Assembly (NCBI RefSeq): GCF_003173735.1 | Contig: NZ_CP029551.1 | Location: 4,107,001-4,171,000, forward strand | Direction of reading: 5' to 3' | DNA: 64,000 nt | Source of the DNA: Methylobacterium radiodurans | GTDB taxonomy: Bacteria; Pseudomonadota; Alphaproteobacteria; Rhizobiales; Beijerinckiaceae | Shown here: one piece after another, positions 1-9,112 of the stretch | How positions within the stretch are numbered: the first letter of the stretch is position 1 | How the letters are laid out: the number at the start of each line of letters is the position of its first letter | Translations under genes and position numbers: made by a program | Notes under the pieces: model-generated | The model's database searches: none | Told to the model about the DNA's origin: nothing | What the model saw: the letters and a program-made list of their open reading frames with translations, nothing else

Positions 1-163
1 CGATTCGCTGCCGGCACCGCACCGTCGTACCGCCTGGCCGGGCCGCTTTCCAGCCGGTGGAGGCGTCGGCGGACGTGGCGTGCGGGCTCATGGATGCAGG
101 TTGCCGGCGGCGCGGTTTGGGCTGAAGCTGACGCCGGTCGGATCCAGAGGAGACAGTCCCGTC

Positions 164-376
164 GTGTCCACCGAACCCGTCAAGGGTCCCGCGTCGTACT
201 TCCCCTCCATCGAGAAGCGGTACGGCCGCCCGATCGCGGAATGGGAGCGGATCGTCCGCGATCATCTCCCCGCCAAGCACATGGATCTGGTGGCGATGCT
301 GAAGAGCGGCCACGGGATGGGCCACGGCCACGCCAACGCGATCGTCGCCCACGTGCTCGCCGTGCGGAAAGGCTAA
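164..376 (+). CDS. DUF4287-domain small protein
   Basis: A 70-residue protein almost wholly made of a DUF4287-like domain: a 'SYFPSIEKRYGRP' segment, then 'HMDLVAMLKSGHGMGHGHAN', the His/Gly-rich signature of the family. No biochemical role is established for the family. The frame is open further upstream to an ATG at 80, but the GTG at 164 has a purine-rich ribosome site (AGAGGAGA) about 10 bases before it, and family similarity begins just after it, so I chose the GTG. It is on the plus strand, convergent with the transglycosylase gene that ends 20 bases away, and is not obviously part of the flagellar locus. Confidence 0.8.
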   Translation: MSTEPVKGPASYFPSIEKRYGRPIAEWERIVRDHLPAKHMDLVAMLKSGHGMGHGHANAIVAHVLAVRKG

Positions 377-395
377 CGCGCTTCCCCGCCCACCC

Positions 396-1025
396 TTACT
401 GGCAGAACGTCTTCGCGCCGGGCGTCCAGCTGCCGAAGCCGGTGGCGACCATGTTGGTGATCACCCGGCAGACATAGAGCTTCTGGGCCGGATTGTTGTT
501 GGGGCCCGCATGGTAGCGCGCCACCGCCAGCGTCCAGCTGCCCTCGCGCTCCTTCAGCTCCTTCAGGAAGCGGGTGGCGTACTCGACGTTCTGGCGCGGG
601 TCGATCATCGCCTCGAGCGAGGGGAACTTCGCCCGGTGATAGTGGTGGTTGATCTGCATGCAGCCAAGATCGACCAGCCGGGTGCCGGCCGCCTGCGCCT
701 CGCCGAGCTTGCGCAGCACGTCGGCCGGACCGGTGCCGAAATAGGCCCGGCCGCCGATGTTCATCGCGTAGGGCTGCAGCGAGCCGCGCTTGCCGCTCTC
801 GGTCAGCCCCACGGCATAGAGCATCCCGAGCGGCACCCCGTGCTTGGCGGCGGCCTGCGCCATCTGCTGCTCGCAGACGCGGCTGGGCGCGGCCGGGACC
901 GGAACGTCGGCGGCCGAAGCCGTGGCGCTCGGGACGGAGGGCGTCGGCGCGGTGGCGCCGGCCGGCGCGCCGCAGAGGCTAAAGGTACAGGCCGCGACGA
1001 TCGCGCGCGTCAGGATACGGCTCAT
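396..1025 (-). CDS. Lytic transglycosylase (SLT-type), flagellar-locus associated
   Basis: A 209-residue exported protein with a signal peptide (about residues 1-25), an Ala/Pro linker, and an SLT-like fold from about residue 50. The catalytic Glu is probably E76 in 'AVGLTESG', followed by 'QPYAMNIGG', 'GCMQINHHYH' and 'RYHAGPNN', all typical of goose-lysozyme-type transglycosylases. Such enzymes cleave the peptidoglycan glycan strand. As the last gene of the flagellar run, overlapping the 3' end of fliK by 47 bases, it probably opens the wall for rod passage; that role is inferred from context. Confidence 0.85.
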   Translation of the reverse strand: MSRILTRAIVAACTFSLCGAPAGATAPTPSVPSATASAADVPVPAAPSRVCEQQMAQAAAKHGVPLGMLYAVGLTESGKRGSLQPYAMNIGGRAYFGTGPADVLRKLGEAQAAGTRLVDLGCMQINHHYHRAKFPSLEAMIDPRQNVEYATRFLKELKEREGSWTLAVARYHAGPNNNPAQKLYVCRVITNMVATGFGSWTPGAKTFCQ

Positions 1026-2805
1026 GTCCCCCCTCCCCGTTCCGGGGTACCCCGGTGCCGCGCCGGGCGCTCTGGTCGGGGTTGCGCCCCTCCCCCCCCT
1101 GGCCGCCGTTCTGGCCGCCTTCCGCCGGGAAGCCCGGCTGGCCGCGGCCCGGGGCAGCCTGGTTCCCCTGCCCGGCTCCTTGTCCAGCGCCTTGTCCGGC
1201 GCCTTGCCCGGCGCCCTGGCCCGGACCTGGCTGGCCGCCCGACAGCTCCGCCCCGCCCGCCTGGATGGCGACGAGATCGGTCTGGTAGCCGGCCCCGCGC
1301 AGGAGATCGGTCAGGGCACCGCCGTCGCGGCGCAGCAACTCGGCGGTGTCGCGCCGGCCCGTTTCCAGGCCGATCTCCAGCCGGCCCTCCTGCAGGCGCA
1401 TCCGCACCGTCACCGTGCCGAGATCACCGGGCTGGAGCTGGATCGTGAGGAGCCGCAGCGGACCCTCGGTCAGCGGGCCGGGCCGCGCCGCCTGTGCGGA
1501 CGCAGCAGCGGCCGGTGCCTCCGCGGCGATCGCCTGGGCGAGCTGGCGCAAGGTCGCGGCCGGCAGCCCGGCCTGACCGCCCGCCGCGCCCGGGACCGGG
1601 GCGGCCTCGTCGACCTCGCCCGGGGCCGGGTCGCGGGCCCCGCCCTCGCTGCCCGCTGCGCCTGCATCCTGGCCGGGCGTCCGCGCCGAGGCCGGCGCCG
1701 TGCCGGCCCGGGCGTCCGCCGCCACGGGCTCGCCGCCGGCCGGCACCGTGCGGGCCGCGGGTCCGGTACCGGCGGCTGGCCGCTCCGCCCCGCGGGCCGG
1801 CGCCGCGCGATCGCTGCCGCCGGCCGGAGCGGCGGCTGCCGCGATGGGCGCGGGCGCGGTCGACGCCGCAGCCGCGGACGCCGCAGCCGCGGGGGCCGCC
1901 GCGGCGGGGGGCGGGACTGTCGATCCGGAGGCCGGCGCGGCCGGGAGCGCGGCCCCGGCGGCCGCTGCGGTGGCAGCCTGCCTGGCCTGCGCCTCGCCCG
2001 GCCCGGCTCCCGGGGATTTCGGGGCTGGAGCACCGCCCGCCTCGGTGGCCGTGGCGCGGATGGTGCCCGCCCCGGGCAGGGCCGGGACGTTCGCGAGGGT
2101 GTCGGCCGCGGCTTGCTGCGCGGCTTGCCGCGCGGCGGGAGTGTTCGGCACGGCCGCTGCGACCGGGCCGGCGAGCGGTCCCGCCGGCGAGGTCCCGGCG
2201 CCGACCGGCGCGAAATGCGTCTCCTGCACCAGGACCGCGAGCGTCGGCCGCTCGGCCAGCGGGACGGCCGGCGCGGCGCGGCGCGCGGCGCGCTCGGCCA
2301 GGGCGGTGAGATCTGCCGGGACGCCCGTTCCCGGCGCCTGCACCGGGAGCGCCGACACGAGGAGCTGTCCTGGGGCGATCTGAGCGGCGGCCCCGGCGCT
2401 CGTTGCTGGGATGCCCTGCGCGGTCCCCTGGTCTGAGGCCTGCTGCTGCGCGATCCCCAGGGCCGACTCCTGGACCGCGCCGATCAGCGCCCGCAACGCC
2501 GCCTGCGGATCGGCGGCCGGCTCCGCGACGGGTGCGCCGAGCGGGCGCTCGGTCGCCTCCTCCGGCGGGACTTCGGCCGGGGCGTCGTCCGCCGCTGCGG
2601 CGCGACCGTCGCGGGCGCCGCGGCCCTGCGGCCGTTCCAGGCGGCCGAGCTCCCGGCCGAAATCCGCGGTGCGGTCCGTGGCGCGGTCCTTGGGATCCCG
2701 GCCGGAATCCTTTGGCCCGGCCTCGTCGCGCGCGGGCGCCTCGCTCTTCGGGGCCGGATCGGGACGCTGCCGGGGGCCGGGCAGCAGGGCGTCGAGGGCG
2801 GTCAC
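979..2805 (-). CDS. fliK: Flagellar hook-length control protein FliK (MotD-like)
   Basis: A 608-residue protein with a long Ala/Pro-rich, poorly conserved N-terminal two-thirds and a C-terminal hook-length domain (about residues 455-540) containing 'LTIQLQPGDLGTVTVRM', the hallmark of FliK C-domains. It acts as the secreted molecular ruler and substrate-specificity switch for the flagellar export gate. The tail has a Gly-Gln-Gly-Ala tandem repeat encoded by 12-base units near 1180-1230. The start overlaps the motC stop by four bases (ATGA), so the two are translationally coupled. In rhizobia the equivalent gene beside motC was first called motD. Confidence 0.88.
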   Translation of the reverse strand: MTALDALLPGPRQRPDPAPKSEAPARDEAGPKDSGRDPKDRATDRTADFGRELGRLERPQGRGARDGRAAAADDAPAEVPPEEATERPLGAPVAEPAADPQAALRALIGAVQESALGIAQQQASDQGTAQGIPATSAGAAAQIAPGQLLVSALPVQAPGTGVPADLTALAERAARRAAPAVPLAERPTLAVLVQETHFAPVGAGTSPAGPLAGPVAAAVPNTPAARQAAQQAAADTLANVPALPGAGTIRATATEAGGAPAPKSPGAGPGEAQARQAATAAAAGAALPAAPASGSTVPPPAAAAPAAAASAAAASTAPAPIAAAAAPAGGSDRAAPARGAERPAAGTGPAARTVPAGGEPVAADARAGTAPASARTPGQDAGAAGSEGGARDPAPGEVDEAAPVPGAAGGQAGLPAATLRQLAQAIAAEAPAAAASAQAARPGPLTEGPLRLLTIQLQPGDLGTVTVRMRLQEGRLEIGLETGRRDTAELLRRDGGALTDLLRGAGYQTDLVAIQAGGAELSGGQPGPGQGAGQGAGQGAGQGAGQGNQAAPGRGQPGFPAEGGQNGGQGGEGRNPDQSARRGTGVPRNGEGGHEPYPDARDRRGLYL

Positions 2806-4052
2806 GGGTCGCTCCTGTCGTCCATCAGGCGGTCGATGCGCGCCAGCGCCTCCTGGGCCCGGCCGATCGCGGCGGCCTCGGGCAGCGCGCGCGGCCCGGC
2901 CGGCGCGGGCGCGGGCTTGGCGGCGCCGGCTTGCGCGGGGATGCGGATCTGGCTGGCGGCCGAGAGCGCCTCGTCGAGGAGGCGCGCGTCCGCCTCGCCG
3001 AGCTGGCCCCGGTCGATGCCCCTGAGCGCCTCGAGGCTCTCGTCGAGGCGCCCGTCGATGACGACGAGCGCCGCCGCGCGGTAGAGCCGGGCCTGGGCGG
3101 AGGCGGCCGAATCCGGCTCGGCGAGGCCGGCCGCGCGCTCGGCCGCGAACAGGGCGGTGCCGCGGCGGCCCTGGTCGAGCCCGGCCCGGGCGACCAGCAG
3201 GTAGAGGTCGCGCCGTCCCTCCGGCTCGATCTCGTCGAGCATGCGGGCGAGCCGCGCGTCCCGCGCGCCGTCGCTGCCGAAGTCGAGCCGGGTCAGCGCC
3301 GCGGCGAAGCGCTGGCGGAAATTGCCCGCGTAGACCGAGCGGCGGAAGCGGCGCAGGTACTGGATCGACAGGGCCTCGAAGCGCTGAGCGTCGCCCCCTT
3401 GCGCCACCACGAAGATCTCGCGGCGCAGCGCCCCCTCCTCCACCAGGGTGCCGGGCGCGAGCAGCCGCGCCTGGGCCAAGAGCTCCAGCGCCCGGCGCGG
3501 GGCGTCCCGCACGGTGAGGGCGGCCTGCGTCAGGGCGAGCTGGCCGGCCAGGCTCGGGGGCATCTCCCGGGCGTCGAACTTGGCGAGAAGCGTGCGCGCC
3601 TCCTTCTCCCGGCCCTCCACATAGGCCAGGGCGCCGAACACCAGCGGCACCTCCGTTTCGCCGAGCTTGCCCCCGTCGAGCATCCGCCGGAGCACCGCGG
3701 GCCCACCGCCCGCAAGCGCGAAGGCGACGCAGGCCCGCGCGTTCGCCGGCTCGGCCCAGGTCTCGGGCTCCAGGGCGAGGAAGCGGCTCTCGATATGCAC
3801 CAGGAGCTGGCGCTGGGCGGCGTGGGCCTGGGTCGATCCGCGGGCGATGCGGTCCTGCAGCAGTTGCAGGGTGCGCACCAGCTCCACCGGCAGGCCGCGG
3901 GGGGCCACCGGCAGCGGCTCGATGGGCTTCGGGGGCTCGGCCCCGTGCCCGCCCCCGGCCGCCAGCGCCGGCGCGGCGAGGAGGAGGGCGAGGAGGAGTG
4001 CGGCGAGGCGCCCCGCTGCGGGGGGAGGGAGATGTTGCGCGTGTCTCCTCAT
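2802..4052 (-). CDS. motC: Motility protein MotC, periplasmic
   Basis: A 416-residue protein with a clear signal peptide (Leu/Ala-rich residues 13-31) and an all-helical body rich in 'ALELLAQARLL'-type repeats, matching rhizobial MotC. MotC is periplasmic and works with MotB in the stator complex. The frame stays open upstream inside motB, but the ATG at 4052 overlaps the motB stop (ATGA) and begins directly with the signal peptide, so it is the start. The gene is followed by fliK with another four-base overlap, giving the motB-motC-motD order known from rhizobia. Confidence 0.88.
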   Translation of the reverse strand: MRRHAQHLPPPAAGRLAALLLALLLAAPALAAGGGHGAEPPKPIEPLPVAPRGLPVELVRTLQLLQDRIARGSTQAHAAQRQLLVHIESRFLALEPETWAEPANARACVAFALAGGGPAVLRRMLDGGKLGETEVPLVFGALAYVEGREKEARTLLAKFDAREMPPSLAGQLALTQAALTVRDAPRRALELLAQARLLAPGTLVEEGALRREIFVVAQGGDAQRFEALSIQYLRRFRRSVYAGNFRQRFAAALTRLDFGSDGARDARLARMLDEIEPEGRRDLYLLVARAGLDQGRRGTALFAAERAAGLAEPDSAASAQARLYRAAALVVIDGRLDESLEALRGIDRGQLGEADARLLDEALSAASQIRIPAQAGAAKPAPAPAGPRALPEAAAIGRAQEALARIDRLMDDRSDP

Positions 4053-5416
4053 TCCGGCTGGCCCCGGAGCAGGATCTCGATGCGGCGGTTCTCGGCGGCC
4101 TTCGGGTCGGGGTTGCGGGGCTGGCGGTCGGCGTAGCCCTCGATGCGCTCCAGGCGCCCCTCGTCGAGGCCGGCGCGCACCAGCGCGTAGGAGGCCATCT
4201 GGGCGCGGGCCGAGGACAGGCGCCAGTTGTCGTAGGTCTCCGAGCGGAACGGGCGCCCGTCCGTGTGGCCGCGCACCACGATCCGGCCGGGCCGGGCGTT
4301 CAGGATCTTGGCGATGCGCTCGAGCGCCCGCACCACCTTCGGGGCGGGCTCGGCCGAGCCGATCTCGAACATGCTGAAGTTGATCTCGTCGGTGACGCTG
4401 ATCAGCACCCCCTCCCCCGTCCGGCGCACCTCGACCCGGGGCGCCGGGGCGCGGGTGCCGGCCGGCTGCACGGCGCGGGCGATCTCCGCCTTGATCTCGG
4501 CCATCGCGGCAGTCTCGCCCGCCCTCGGGTCGGCGGCCTCGTCCTTCGGCGCGTCCTTCACGGGTTCCTTCACGGGCTCCTTGGCGATCTCCTTGGCAGG
4601 GGGCAGGGCCGCTTCCTGCTGCGCGTCCTTCGCGTCCGGCGCCTTCTCGGCGGCCTTCGGGCGGACCGGGCCGAGGGCGTCCCTCACGGCGGCCGGCAGG
4701 GCCGCGTCGGCGGAGGCCACCTGCAGCGGCTTGGCCGGGGCCTTCGGATCCTTGGCCGGATCCTTGCCGTCCTTCATCGACTGCGCCCGCGCGTCGAGCC
4801 GGGTCTCGCTCGGCGCCCGCGCCACGGTATCGACCTTGCCGGGTTGCGCGCTCCGGGCCTTCGGCAGGGCCTCGGTCTGCCAGTAGAGCGGGTCGAACGG
4901 GTCGCGCGCGGCCTCGCCGCCGCTGATGCCCGGCAGGCCGCCGTCCTGCGCGGAGGCGTCGGCGCTCGCCACCTCGGAGCGCTCGCCCTCGGCCGCGAGC
5001 TTGGCCAGCACCGCGTAGGGGTCCTGGAACAGGGCGGATTCGCGGGCGCGGCTGCCGGGGGGCGCCGGCTGGCCCTTGTCCGGACCCTTGCCCTCGCCCT
5101 TGCCCTCGCCGTCCCCCTTGCCCTCGGCATCGGCCTTGCCGCCGCCCGCGCTCGCCGGGTCGGAGGGCGCGTCCTGCGGGTCGGAGAGGCCCTTGCGGTC
5201 GTGCGTGACCTCGGCGAGCTTCACCGGGTTGAAGTACTCGGCGATCGACTGCTTCTGTGCCTTGCTGGTCGAGTTGATCAGCCACATCACCAGGAACAGC
5301 GCCATCATCGCCGTCATGAAGTCGGCGAGCGCGATCTTCCAAGCGCCGCCGTGGTGACCGTCCTCGTGGTCGCCGTGGCGCTTGATGATGATGATTTCCT
5401 GGTGGCCCTCGGACAT
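4049..5416 (-). CDS. motB: Flagellar motor stator protein MotB
   Basis: A 455-residue protein: a charged cytoplasmic N-terminus, one membrane helix with the proton-accepting aspartate at D32 ('KIALADFMTAMMAL'), a long Lys/Pro/Ala-rich linker, and a C-terminal OmpA-like peptidoglycan-binding domain ('FSMFEIGSAEP', 'VRGHTDGRPF', 'YALVRAGLDEGRLERIEGYA'). The Asp at position 32 matches the essential stator aspartate. The linker is much longer than in enterobacterial MotB. The ATG at 5416 follows the fliH-like stop by one base and starts 'MSEGHQE'; an upstream start would add seven residues. No motA is present in the window. Confidence 0.92.
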   Translation of the reverse strand: MSEGHQEIIIIKRHGDHEDGHHGGAWKIALADFMTAMMALFLVMWLINSTSKAQKQSIAEYFNPVKLAEVTHDRKGLSDPQDAPSDPASAGGGKADAEGKGDGEGKGEGKGPDKGQPAPPGSRARESALFQDPYAVLAKLAAEGERSEVASADASAQDGGLPGISGGEAARDPFDPLYWQTEALPKARSAQPGKVDTVARAPSETRLDARAQSMKDGKDPAKDPKAPAKPLQVASADAALPAAVRDALGPVRPKAAEKAPDAKDAQQEAALPPAKEIAKEPVKEPVKDAPKDEAADPRAGETAAMAEIKAEIARAVQPAGTRAPAPRVEVRRTGEGVLISVTDEINFSMFEIGSAEPAPKVVRALERIAKILNARPGRIVVRGHTDGRPFRSETYDNWRLSSARAQMASYALVRAGLDEGRLERIEGYADRQPRNPDPKAAENRRIEILLRGQPE

Positions 5417-5417
5417 C

Positions 5418-6524
5418 TCAGCTCTCCGCCGCCCCATCCGCCGCCGGATCTGCCGCGGCCGCGGCCAGCAGGCGGGTCCAGGCCGCGAGCTGCGTCTCGA
5501 TCACGGTCTGGTCGGCCACGACCGAGACCTCGGGCGCCGCGCCCGGCGCGAAGGCGATCCCGGCGGCCTGAGGCCCGAGCCTGTGGCTCAGCGCCGCCAG
5601 CAGGTCCTCGGGCCCGCTCACCCGGATCGCCGCGTGGTTCGGGTCGGCGGTGAGCTTGGCCAGCGCCTGCGCGAGGTCGTCCACGGCGCGCCGCCGCAGG
5701 GCATCGGTGAGCACCGGCACCAGCAGCCGGCCGATGCGTCGGGTCAGATCCGCGTCGAGGGCGCGCAAAGCCGCCGCGAAGCCCGCGGCCAGTTGCTCGG
5801 CCTCGCTCTCGCTCCAGCGGGCCCGCTCCGCCGCGAGCTGCGCCGCGAAGGACTCCCGCTCGGCGGCCATTGCCGCCTCGGCCTCGGCCCGCGCCTCGGC
5901 GAGGCCCTGCGCGTGGCCCTCCGCCCTGCCGCGCGCCTCGGCCTCCTCCAGGCGGGCCGCGCGCTCCTCGGGCGTCTCGACGGGCTCAGGGGCGGCGGCC
6001 GGGGCCGAGCGCTTCAGGCCGGACCAGGGATTGGCGAAGGGGTCCGCGGCGGCCTGGGGCACAAGCGGGATCACCTCGGCCGGGGACCGGGGCGGGACGT
6101 CCCGGGACGGTGCTTGCCAGGAGGGGACTTGCGGCGCCGGCCGGGCAGGGAAACGAGCCTCCAGCATCTCCCGGGCCGCGGGCTGACCCACCAGCGCCTG
6201 CAGCGCGTTCAGGGCCTCCGGCACGGTCATGGGCTGGAGCGGCGCCGGCTGGATCGGCGCGTGGTGGAGGGCGGGCTCTGCCGCCCGTTCGTCCGCCCGC
6301 TCGCGCTGGCGCTCCTCCGCGGCATCGGCCGCCGGCTCGTCCGCGGCTTCCGGCGTCGCGCCGGCCGCCTGCGCCGCGGCGCGGGGCTCCGGCTCGGGCC
6401 GGTTCGCCCGGACGACCCGCGCGGGGATCCAGGGCGCCGGGGTCGGGTCGGGCAGCGGGGCCGCCGGGGCGGCCGCCAGCGCGTCGGAGAAGTCGGGCAG
6501 GAAGCTCGCCAGGATCGCGCTCAC
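5418..6524 (-). CDS. fliH: FliH-like flagellar ATPase regulator
   Basis: A 368-residue protein with an Ala/Pro-rich, variable N-terminus (about 1-170), a charged Glu/Ala/Arg helical or coiled-coil middle (about 175-260), and a C-terminal domain resembling FliH/YscL ('RRIGRLLVPVLTDALRRRAV', 'VIETQLAAWTRLL'). FliH binds the FliI ATPase and links it to the export gate. It lies directly downstream of fliF with an ATGA overlap. Sequence conservation in this family is poor, so the assignment rests on the C-terminal pattern and gene order. Confidence 0.7.
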   Translation of the reverse strand: MSAILASFLPDFSDALAAAPAAPLPDPTPAPWIPARVVRANRPEPEPRAAAQAAGATPEAADEPAADAAEERQRERADERAAEPALHHAPIQPAPLQPMTVPEALNALQALVGQPAAREMLEARFPARPAPQVPSWQAPSRDVPPRSPAEVIPLVPQAAADPFANPWSGLKRSAPAAAPEPVETPEERAARLEEAEARGRAEGHAQGLAEARAEAEAAMAAERESFAAQLAAERARWSESEAEQLAAGFAAALRALDADLTRRIGRLLVPVLTDALRRRAVDDLAQALAKLTADPNHAAIRVSGPEDLLAALSHRLGPQAAGIAFAPGAAPEVSVVADQTVIETQLAAWTRLLAAAAADPAADGAAES

Positions 6525-8209
6525 GCGGTCGCCTCCTCACGCATCAGCCAGCGCTTGAGGATCTGGGCGACCTGCTCCTCGTCGAGGTCGATCATCTGCT
6601 CCAGCCGCTTCTGGGGCGAGCGCTCCATCTTGTCGGCCATGGTCTGGGCCATGTCCTCGATCAGGTTCGCCATGGCGGGGGGCGCGAGCGAGGCCGGGTC
6701 GGCGCCGGGGGGGCTGAGCGCCGCCTCGCCGGGCGTGGCCGCGGCGGCGGCGAGCGCCGGGTTCGCCGTGCCATCGATCTGCGCCACCTCGGTCTGGGCG
6801 GCCTCCGGGGTCGCCAGGATGGCGCGCAGCGCCGGCCGCAGGCCGAACCAGATCAGGAGGGCGGCCACGACCAGGATGGTGGCCGCGTTGATCAGGGTGC
6901 CGGACTGGCGCAGCAGCACGTCGGTGGCCGAGAGCGGCGGCACCGGCTCCAGGGCCTGGCCGTCGTTGATGAAGCCGACGGCGGCGACCTTCACCTTGTC
7001 GCCGCGCTCCTTGCTGAAGCCGGCGGCGGAGGCCACGAGCTGCTCGATCTCGGCGATCTGCGCCTCGACGCTCGGGCCCTTGCCGTCCTGGCCGGCCTGG
7101 GCGGCCAGCCGCGAGCGGTTGACCAGCACCGCGACCGAGAGATGGCGGATGGCGTAGCCGTCGCTCACCGTCTGGATCGTCTTCTGGGAGATCTCGTAGT
7201 TCGTCAGATCCTCCTTCTTGGAGGTCTCGTTCGACGAGGTGTCGTTGCCGTCCGAGCGCGCGCGCTGGTCGGGCAGGTTCTGCTGGGCGGTGGCCGGGCG
7301 CTCGGATTTGCGGTTCTGCGCGTTCTCGCTCTCGCGCACCGAGCGGGTCGAGCGCTCGACCCGCTGGTCGGGGTTGTAGATCGTCTCGTTGGTCGAGGTC
7401 TTGTCGGTGTTGAGCTGCGTCGCGACGCTGACCTCGAAATTGCCGGTGCCCAGATAGGGAGTCAGCGTGCGCCGGATGTTGTCCTGCACCTCGCGGCTGA
7501 CGATCTTCTCCAGGCTCGCCATCTTGCCGGTCGGCGCGAGGCTGCTGTCGTCGCCCGACATCAGGATGGTGCCGTCCGAGCCGATCACGGTGACGCGGTC
7601 GGCCTTCAGACCCGGGATCGCCGCGGCCACGAGCTGGCGGATCGCCTGCGCGCCCGAGACGTCGTCGGCGGGCTCGGTGCGCACCACCACGGACGCCGAG
7701 GGCGGCTGCTGGTCGCGGCGGAAGGAGGCGCGGTCTGGCAGCACGATGTGGACCCGGGCGGCCCGCACGCCCTTCATGCCCTGGATGGTGCGGGCGAGCT
7801 CGCCCTCGAGGGCGCGCACCCGCGTCACCTCCTGCATGAACGAGGTCATGCCGAGCGAGCCGAGGTCGTTGAACAGCTCGTAGCCGGACTTGGAGCTCTG
7901 CGGCAGGCCCTTCTCGGCCAAGAGCATGCGGGCCTGGGCGGTGTTGCCGTAGGCGACCATCACGGCGGTGCCGTCGGCGCTGACGTCGAACGGGATACCG
8001 TTGTCCTTCAGCACGCCGCCGATGCGGCCGACATCCTCGCGCGAGAGGCCCGTGTAGAGCGGCTCCTGTGCGGGGCGGCTCAGGTAGTAGGCGCCGAGCC
8101 CCACGCCGACGAAGACGAGAAGGCCGACGAGCCCCAGGGCGATGAGCCGCCGGGCCCCCAGCTCGATGATGTTGCTCCACAGCCTCTCGGCCTGCTCGCG
8201 ACCCGACAT
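6521..8209 (-). CDS. fliF: Flagellar MS-ring protein FliF
   Basis: A 562-residue protein of normal FliF length with two membrane segments (about residues 21-42 and 436-455), ring-building motifs 'PLYTGLSREDVGRI' and 'AARVHIVLPDRASF', and the periplasmic 'YNPDQRVERSTRS' region. It forms the MS ring, the base on which the rotor and export gate assemble. The C-terminus 'QVAQILKRWL' is the FliG-binding tail. The fliG gene is not in the window. It overlaps the fliH-like gene by four bases and is separated from upstream fliP by a 123-base gap containing a hairpin. Confidence 0.96.
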   Translation of the reverse strand: MSGREQAERLWSNIIELGARRLIALGLVGLLVFVGVGLGAYYLSRPAQEPLYTGLSREDVGRIGGVLKDNGIPFDVSADGTAVMVAYGNTAQARMLLAEKGLPQSSKSGYELFNDLGSLGMTSFMQEVTRVRALEGELARTIQGMKGVRAARVHIVLPDRASFRRDQQPPSASVVVRTEPADDVSGAQAIRQLVAAAIPGLKADRVTVIGSDGTILMSGDDSSLAPTGKMASLEKIVSREVQDNIRRTLTPYLGTGNFEVSVATQLNTDKTSTNETIYNPDQRVERSTRSVRESENAQNRKSERPATAQQNLPDQRARSDGNDTSSNETSKKEDLTNYEISQKTIQTVSDGYAIRHLSVAVLVNRSRLAAQAGQDGKGPSVEAQIAEIEQLVASAAGFSKERGDKVKVAAVGFINDGQALEPVPPLSATDVLLRQSGTLINAATILVVAALLIWFGLRPALRAILATPEAAQTEVAQIDGTANPALAAAAATPGEAALSPPGADPASLAPPAMANLIEDMAQTMADKMERSPQKRLEQMIDLDEEQVAQILKRWLMREEATA

Positions 8210-8282
8210 CCCTGCACCAATCCCGCTGGCGGCCTGACATGCGTCGGGAGCCTGTCTGAGGGGTCAGCCTTGCGCGGGGATT

Positions 8283-8331
8283 GCGCGACGCCATCGACCC
8301 TCCCCCTCTGCGGGGAGGGCGAGCGTCGCGC
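8283..8331 (-). terminator. Nested hairpin between fliP and fliF
   Basis: Two nested inverted repeats lie just after the fliP stop: an outer GCGCGACGC (8283-8291) with GCGTCGCGC (8323-8331), and an inner CCCTCCCC (8298-8305) with GGGGAGGG (8312-8319). No T-run follows, so it could be a partial terminator, an RNA processing site or an mRNA stabiliser inside the operon. The structure is read from sequence; its function is unknown. Confidence 0.5.
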
Positions 8332-8332
8332 C

Positions 8333-9112
8333 TCAGAAGAACGACCTGACCAGCCCGCTGACCAGCAGGTTCCAGCCGTCGATCAGGATGAAGAACAGCA
8401 CCTTGAACGGCAGCGAGATCACGGTCGGCGGCAGCATCATCATGCCCATCGACATCACGATGGTGGAGACGATCACGTCGATCACCAGGAAGGGCAGCAC
8501 GATCAGGAAGCCGATCTCGAAGCCCCGGCGCAGCTCCGAGATCATGAAGGCCGGGATCAGGATACGCAGGTCGATCTTCTCGCCGGCCTCCGCCTTCGGG
8601 AAGTTGCGGCTGGCCAGATCCGAGAAGGTCTGCAGGTCCTTCGGCCGGACCTGGGCGGTCATGAACTCGCGGAACGGATCGACGATCTTGGAATAGGCCT
8701 CCTCCTCGGTGATCCGGTTCTCCTGCAAGGGCTTCAAGCCCTCGTTCCAGGCCCGGTCGAAGGTCGGCGCCATGACGTAGAAGGTCATGAAGAGCGCCAG
8801 CGACACCATGAACAGGTTGGCGGGCGTGCTCTGCAGCCCGAGCCCCGAACGCAGGAAGGAGAGCGCCACGGCGAACCGCGTGAAGCTCGTCATCATCACG
8901 AGCAGCCCCGGCGCCAGCGACAGCACGGTCAGCAGCGCGACGAGCTGGAGGATCCGGCCCGAGGCGGCGCCGTTGCCGGCGGGCAGGAGCTGGTCGAGGG
9001 CGGGCACGCCGGTGACGCCGCCGCCCGCCGCCTGCGCGTGCGCGGCCGTGGCGGCGGCGAGCGTCAGGCCCAGGACGGCGAGGCCGCCCCAGAAGCGTCG
9101 CGATCGGCTCAT
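8333..9112 (-). CDS. fliP: Flagellar export gate protein FliP
   Basis: A 259-residue inner-membrane protein with a signal peptide (about 1-27) and four membrane segments. Strong family motifs include 'VLMMTSFTRFAVALSFLRSG'-like residues around 75-95, 'PANLFMVSLALFMTFYVM', and C-terminal 'GMMMLPPTVISLPFKVLFFI'. FliP forms the core of the type III export gate with FliQ and FliR. Its partners fliQ and fliR are about 10 kb away in the other half of the locus. It overlaps fliL by four bases (ATGA). Confidence 0.97.
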   Translation of the reverse strand: MSRSRRFWGGLAVLGLTLAAATAAHAQAAGGGVTGVPALDQLLPAGNGAASGRILQLVALLTVLSLAPGLLVMMTSFTRFAVALSFLRSGLGLQSTPANLFMVSLALFMTFYVMAPTFDRAWNEGLKPLQENRITEEEAYSKIVDPFREFMTAQVRPKDLQTFSDLASRNFPKAEAGEKIDLRILIPAFMISELRRGFEIGFLIVLPFLVIDVIVSTIVMSMGMMMLPPTVISLPFKVLFFILIDGWNLLVSGLVRSFF

